From contig SEFZ01000035.1 of NCBI GenBank assembly GCA_004173185.1, positions 1 through 44,297 on the forward strand: 44,297 bases of DNA. Reading direction: 5' to 3'. This DNA comes from Sphingomonadales bacterium (lineage in GTDB: Bacteria; Pseudomonadota; Alphaproteobacteria; Sphingomonadales; Sphingomonadaceae). Positions 39,959 through 44,297 of the stretch are shown one piece after another. Position numbers and translations under genes: made by a program. Below the pieces are notes generated by a model that saw only the letters and a program-made list of their open reading frames with translations, was not told the origin of the DNA and searched no databases. The number at the start of each line of letters is the position of its first letter. The stretch's first letter is position 1.

Positions 39959-40344
39959 CAGCTAAGCCCTCTCCCCTCTGGGGAGAGGGTTGGGAGAGGG
40001 GCATTCGCAAGCGCTTCGCTAATGGCGAACAATACGCCCTCCATATTGGTCATCACATCGTGATTGGCGAAGCGCACGACGCGATAGCCCTGGCTTTCGA
40101 GATAGTCCGTCCGCCGCTGATCGCGCCCGGCATCGACATGGGTATCTCCATCGACTTCGATCACTAATTTGCGCGAGCGGCAGAGGAAATCGGCGATGAA
40201 CGGACCTATCACAACCTGCCGACTAAACTTTGCGCCTTCGAAACGCTTGGCACGAAGGGCGATCCACAATTCGCGTTCGGGCTGGGGCATCTCGCTGCGC
40301 ATCGCCTTGGCGCGGGCCAGTAGCCGTTCATCCGTTCGTGGCAC
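39958..40344 (-). CDS. DUF559 protein (Vsr-like endonuclease fold)
   Basis: 128 aa from a GTG at 40344. Core: MRSEMPQPERELWIALRAKRFEGAKFSRQVVIGPFIADFLCRSRKLVIEVDGDTH, then DYLESQGYRVVRFANHDV. The F-x-AD-F...VIEVDGxxH motif is the PD-(D/E)XK-like catalytic core shared with very-short-patch repair endonucleases. DNA cleavage is expected from the fold, not shown. The start region lies in one hairpin repeat and the last ~13 residues (PLPTLSPEGRGLS) are encoded by an inverted second copy, so the gene is bracketed by inverted repeats inside the accD-folC operon. Confidence 0.85.
   Translation of the reverse strand: MPRTDERLLARAKAMRSEMPQPERELWIALRAKRFEGAKFSRQVVIGPFIADFLCRSRKLVIEVDGDTHVDAGRDQRRTDYLESQGYRVVRFANHDVMTNMEGVLFAISEALANAPLPTLSPEGRGLS
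39964..40002. repeat. Left inverted flank of the DUF559 unit (CCCTC REP)
   Basis: Hairpin CCCTCTCCCC-TCT-GGGGAGAGGG (39967-39989) followed by a third arm copy GGGAGAGGGG (39992-40001). Its reverse complement matches the right flank at 40346-40384 over about 39 bp with two differences around the loop. It encodes the DUF559 C-terminus. Confidence 0.85.
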
Positions 40345-40345
40345 T

Positions 40346-40384
40346 GCCCCTCTCCCAACCCTCTCCCCAAGGGGGAGAGGGCTT
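40346..40384. repeat. Right inverted flank of the DUF559 unit (CCCTC REP)
   Basis: Third arm copy CCCCTCTCCC (40347-40356) followed by the hairpin CCCTCTCCCC-AAG-GGGGAGAGGG (40359-40381). Inverted relative to the left copy. On the minus strand its GGGAGAGGGGC supplies a plausible ribosome-binding site for the DUF559 GTG at 40344. Confidence 0.85.
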
Positions 40385-40391
40385 TAAGCGC

Positions 40392-41252
40392 CTACGCCGC
40401 CTTCTTCGCCCCGGTTAGCAGCCCGATCAGCTGCCCCAGCGTCTCGCGCAGATCCTTGCGATGCGTGACCATGTCGATCAGCCCGTGCTCGAGATAATAT
40501 TCCGAGGTCTGGAAATCGTCCGGCAGCTTTTCGCGGATGGTGTTCTCGATCACGCGGCGGCCGGTGAAGGCCAGGGTCGCGCGTGGCTCGGCGATCTGGA
40601 CGTCGCCCAGCATCGCATAGGCCGCCATGACGCCGCCCGAGGTCGGATCGGTCAGCACGACGATATAGGGCAGTCCCGCGTCATGGAGCATCTCGATCGC
40701 CACGGTGGTGCGGGGCATCTGCATGAGGGACAGGATGCCCTCCTGCATGCGCGCGCCGCCCGATGCGGTGAAGACGATGTACGGCGCATTCTCGGCAATC
40801 GCGGTCTCGACGCCATGGATGAAGGCTTCGCCCACGGCCTGGCCCATCGATCCGCCCATGAAGGCGAAATCCTGCACGCCGATTACGGCCTTGCGCCCGA
40901 GGATCGTGCCGCTGGCGTTGATGAAGGCGTCGGGTTCGCCGGTCGCGAGGCGGGCTGCCTTGATGCGCGCGGCATAGGGCTTGGTATCGCGGAACTTGAG
41001 CGGGTCTTCGGTGACCTTGGGGCTGGTCAGCACGGTATAGCTGCCGGCGTCGAACAGATATTCGAAGCGCTTGCTCGGCCCGATGCGATCGTGATGATCG
41101 CAATGCGTGCAGACGAACTGGTTGTCCTCAAGCTCTTTCAGGAACACCATCGTCCCGCAGCCCTTGCACTTGTGCCAGAGCGTGTCTGACGTGTCGGCAC
41201 CCTTGGTGGTGACATAGGCGAGCGCGTTGCGGACGCGGCTGATCCAGCTCAT
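40392..41252 (-). CDS. accD: Acetyl-CoA carboxylase carboxyltransferase subunit beta
   Basis: 286 aa. N-terminal zinc ribbon with C29, C32, C48 and C51 (CKGC, CTHC), then the crotonase-fold carboxyltransferase core with VIGVQDFAFMGGSMG and TASGGARMQEG. Transfers the carboxyl group from biotin to acetyl-CoA together with AccA, the first step of fatty acid synthesis. The ATG overlaps the trpA stop (4 bases). Length normal. Confidence 0.97.
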   Translation of the reverse strand: MSWISRVRNALAYVTTKGADTSDTLWHKCKGCGTMVFLKELEDNQFVCTHCDHHDRIGPSKRFEYLFDAGSYTVLTSPKVTEDPLKFRDTKPYAARIKAARLATGEPDAFINASGTILGRKAVIGVQDFAFMGGSMGQAVGEAFIHGVETAIAENAPYIVFTASGGARMQEGILSLMQMPRTTVAIEMLHDAGLPYIVVLTDPTSGGVMAAYAMLGDVQIAEPRATLAFTGRRVIENTIREKLPDDFQTSEYYLEHGLIDMVTHRKDLRETLGQLIGLLTGAKKAA

Positions 41253-42043
41253 GCTGCGACTTCCTTGGATGCGGCCTCGATGGCCGTCTTGAGGGAATGG
41301 ATATAGGCGCGAACGGGTTCGGCCGCATCGTTTCCGTATTTGCCGATCAATTCGACGGTCGCCGAACCGACGATCACGCCATCGGCAACGCGTGCGATTG
41401 CAGCGGCCTGTTCCGGTGTGCGCACGCCGAAGCCGACTGCGACGGGCAGGTCGGTGCTCGCCTTGAGGCGCGTCACCGCTTCGGCGATCGATCCCTGAGC
41501 GGCCTGTTGCAGCCCGGTGATCCCGGCGACCGACACGTAATAGAGGAACCCGCCAGCGCCCTCGAGCACGGCGGGGAGCCGCGCGACATCGGTGGTGGGG
41601 GTGGCGAGGCGGATCATCGCGACACCCTCGGCACGCAGCGCGACGCCCAGGCTGTCATCCTCCTCGGCGGGAATATCGACGCAGATCACGCCATCGATGC
41701 CGGCTTCGGCACAGGCAGTGGCGAACCATTCCGGCCCGCGCCGCGTCATCGGATTAGCATAGCCCATCAGGACGAGCGGGATGTGCGGATGCCGCGCGCG
41801 GAAATTGCGGGCGAGATCGAGCACATCGGCGGTGGTAATGCCCTTGGCCAGCGCGCGCAGATTTGCGGCCTGGATCGTCGGGCCATCGGCCATCGGATCG
41901 GTGAACGGCATGCCGATCTCGATCACATCCGCACCGCCCGCGACGAGCGCGTCGAGGACGGAAGCGGTGTCGCCATCGCCTGCGGTGATGAAGGTGATGA
42001 GTGCCGCGCGGTTGGCGGAGAAGGCGGAGGAGAGTCTAGTCAT
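41249..42043 (-). CDS. trpA: Tryptophan synthase alpha chain
   Basis: 264 aa TIM barrel. Catalytic E42 (VIEIGMPF) and D53 (MADGPTIQ) correspond to E49 and D60 of E. coli. Cleaves indole-3-glycerol phosphate, passing indole to TrpB. Its stop overlaps the accD start. It is separated from trpB by 127 bp almost filled by a paired REP element. Confidence 0.97.
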   Translation of the reverse strand: MTRLSSAFSANRAALITFITAGDGDTASVLDALVAGGADVIEIGMPFTDPMADGPTIQAANLRALAKGITTADVLDLARNFRARHPHIPLVLMGYANPMTRRGPEWFATACAEAGIDGVICVDIPAEEDDSLGVALRAEGVAMIRLATPTTDVARLPAVLEGAGGFLYYVSVAGITGLQQAAQGSIAEAVTRLKASTDLPVAVGFGVRTPEQAAAIARVADGVIVGSATVELIGKYGNDAAEPVRAYIHSLKTAIEAASKEVAA

Positions 42044-42049
42044 AGTTCG

Positions 42050-42153
42050 TCACCCCGGACTTGTTCCGGGGTCCGTAGTGCCGACAGCACAATGCTAGAA
42101 CCTCCCGCTTCAACGAAAGACGCCTGGTGGACCCCGGAACAAGTCCGGGGTGA
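42050..42153. repeat. Paired inverted REP element (BIME-like) between trpB and trpA
   Basis: Two 25-bp arms (42050-42074 and 42129-42153) are perfect inverted copies; each forms a CCCCGGA-N5-TCCGGGG hairpin. The 54-bp centre is unrelated to other copies. Inside an operon this could lower or stabilise downstream expression. Confidence 0.85.
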
Positions 42154-42170
42154 CTGGTGGTGGGAGCCGC

Positions 42171-43415
<1,245 letters not shown>

Positions 43416-43513
43416 GATCGTACTACTCGCAGAAAGAGGGCTGTTCGCTTGGGGTAGCGATCAGCGCCATCGAGTTCCGACGAAGGTACCGGACGTCGGC
43501 AAAGGGTAGGGCT

Positions 43514-44134
43514 TCAGCATTGCGCCACCGCTTGGAGGAAGCGGGCGATCTTGTCCACATCCTTGAGGCCGGGGGCGGATTCCACGCCGGAGGAAACGTC
43601 GACCAAAGTGGCCCCGGTGATGCGTGCGGCTTCGGTGACGTTGGCGGGATCGAGGCCGCCGGAAAGCGCCCAGGGAAGCGGGTGGGCAAAGCCCTGAAGC
43701 AATGTCCAGTCGAAGCGCAGCCCCATGCCGCCGGGCAGCGCCGCGCTATCGGGGGTCTTGGCGTCATAAAGGATGCGCTCGGCCGCGCCGGCATAAAGCT
43801 TCGCCTGATTGAGATCGGCGCGCGTCTTCACCGCGACCGTCGCCCATACCGGCTTGCGGATCGCCGCGGCGCGCTCCGGACTGGTCTTGTGGAGCTGCAC
43901 GGCGTCGAGGAACGGCAACACCGCCTGTAGCAGGGCTTCGTCGGGATCGACGAACACGCCAACCTTGCCGACATGCCCCGGCACCTGCGCGGCCAGCGCA
44001 CGCGCCTGATCGGGGAGCAGATTGCGCGGGGAGGGCGGGAAGAACACGAAGCCGACATGGCTCGCTCCACCGGCGATCGCAGCGTCTAACGTTTCGGGCG
44101 TGGAGAGGCCGCAGATTTTGGCGGTGACGGGCAT
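43514..44134 (-). CDS. trpF: Phosphoribosylanthranilate isomerase
   Basis: 206 aa from the ATG at 44134; the frame stays open upstream, but the added 40 residues run through a REP-like repeat and are not protein-like. Catalytic C8 is in AKICGL; the C-terminal ALSGGLDPANV holds the catalytic aspartate. Third step of tryptophan synthesis. First visible gene of trpF-trpB-trpA-accD-folC. Confidence 0.95.
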   Translation of the reverse strand: MPVTAKICGLSTPETLDAAIAGGASHVGFVFFPPSPRNLLPDQARALAAQVPGHVGKVGVFVDPDEALLQAVLPFLDAVQLHKTSPERAAAIRKPVWATVAVKTRADLNQAKLYAGAAERILYDAKTPDSAALPGGMGLRFDWTLLQGFAHPLPWALSGGLDPANVTEAARITGATLVDVSSGVESAPGLKDVDKIARFLQAVAQC

Positions 44135-44178
44135 GTTTTGGCTTTCGGCGGGTGCGAGGGGTTTGGCAACTCCAAACT

Positions 44179-44198
44179 CCCCTCCCTGTAAGGAGGGG
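44179..44198. repeat. REP-like hairpin upstream of trpF
   Basis: CCCCTCC / GGAGGGG with a 6-base loop, between trpF and the partial gene at the right edge. Same C-rich type as at 68-88. Confidence 0.5.
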
Positions 44199-44204
44199 AA
44201 TGTA

Positions 44205-44297
44205 CTAGCCCCTCGCGTCAAACGCGGCGCGACTGGCTTCGATCTGATCCACATTGCGCGCCGCCCACACCCACACGCCGCAAAACGCCTCGGCCAG
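44205..44297 (-). CDS. Partial gene at right edge (C-terminal ~30 residues)
   Basis: A minus-strand frame enters from the right edge and ends at TAG (44207-44205). The peptide contains AFCGVWVWAARNVDQIEASR, protein-like and ending just before a REP hairpin. It does not look like the end of PyrF, which I would have expected next to trpF. Not identified. Confidence 0.45.
   Translation of the reverse strand: MAEAFCGVWVWAARNVDQIEASRAAFDARG

Noticed and set aside
39955..40390. Target-site duplication around the DUF559 unit
   Set aside because: Direct comparison of the bases just outside the two inverted repeats shows no convincing short direct repeat, so classical transposition is not supported by this sequence alone.
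43416..43513. Tryptophan attenuator or leader peptide between trpF and trpB
   Set aside because: No short ORF with tandem Trp codons and no terminator/antiterminator pair could be found.

Overview
The window is a stretch of chromosome from a high-GC alphaproteobacterium, most likely a sphingomonad (Sphingomonas sensu lato). The evidence for this is protein similarity recalled from memory (a DUF6628-type protein, a REDY/HapK-like protein, a SleB-type cell wall hydrolase, a YdbS/YdbT pair), the gene order trpF-trpB-trpA-accD-folC, and regulatory motifs typical of alphaproteobacteria (CtrA, LexA GTTC-N7-GTTC, EcfG-like and LiuR-like sites). No rRNA, tRNA, CRISPR array, insertion sequence or prophage was seen. 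Nearly all DNA is coding, with many 1-4 base overlaps between neighbours.

Layout. 1-6447 (+): an HDAC-family deacetylase, the two subunits of a 2-oxoacid:ferredoxin oxidoreductase (korAB), a cyclopropane fatty acid synthase and an exported serine hydrolase. 6574-8757 (-): purF followed by a short-chain dehydrogenase. 9041-14122 (+): hisI, a lipoprotein, a MerR regulator with a LiuR-like operator, a long acyl-CoA dehydrogenase, and a pair of bacterial PH-domain membrane proteins. 14125-18361 (-): a SleB-type hydrolase, a small secreted four-cysteine protein behind a perfect CtrA box, cysK and an overlapping MFS exporter. 18460-19029 (+): a 25-residue membrane peptide behind an EcfG-like promoter, then a small WYL-like protein that looks leaderless. 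19026-19961 (-): a HapK-like protein and a glycine-zipper protein. 20146-22344 (+): a PAS-GGDEF-EAL-PilZ protein.

22555-24081 (-) is a small accessory island: a VapBC-type toxin-antitoxin pair and a DUF4145 protein with clearly lower GC. It abuts uvrD (24129-26438, -), which has a perfect LexA box five bases before its ATG. 26553-30997 (+): two small exported or membrane proteins, a DUF418 protein, an MFS symporter and a Tat-exported double aspartyl-protease-fold protein with a PDZ domain. 31079-33234 (-): rsmD and an RluB-type pseudouridine synthase with six 19-residue repeats. 33340-37869: a single-domain response regulator, a Rieske oxygenase on the opposite strand, and an ampG-like transporter/TPR/DUF2939 operon. 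37909-44134 (-): a DUF6628-type protein, then the core biosynthetic operon trpF-trpB-trpA-accD-[DUF559]-folC.

The most interesting structure is the DUF559 (Vsr-like endonuclease fold) gene placed between accD and folC. It is bracketed by two nearly identical ~39-bp hairpin repeats in opposite orientation, and these repeats also encode its C-terminus. The window carries at least three families of such REP-like hairpins, one arranged as paired inverted arms (BIME-like). This suggests a possible REP/endonuclease mobile unit analogous to, but distinct from, REP/RAYT systems. All operator and promoter calls are motif matches read by eye and are untested.
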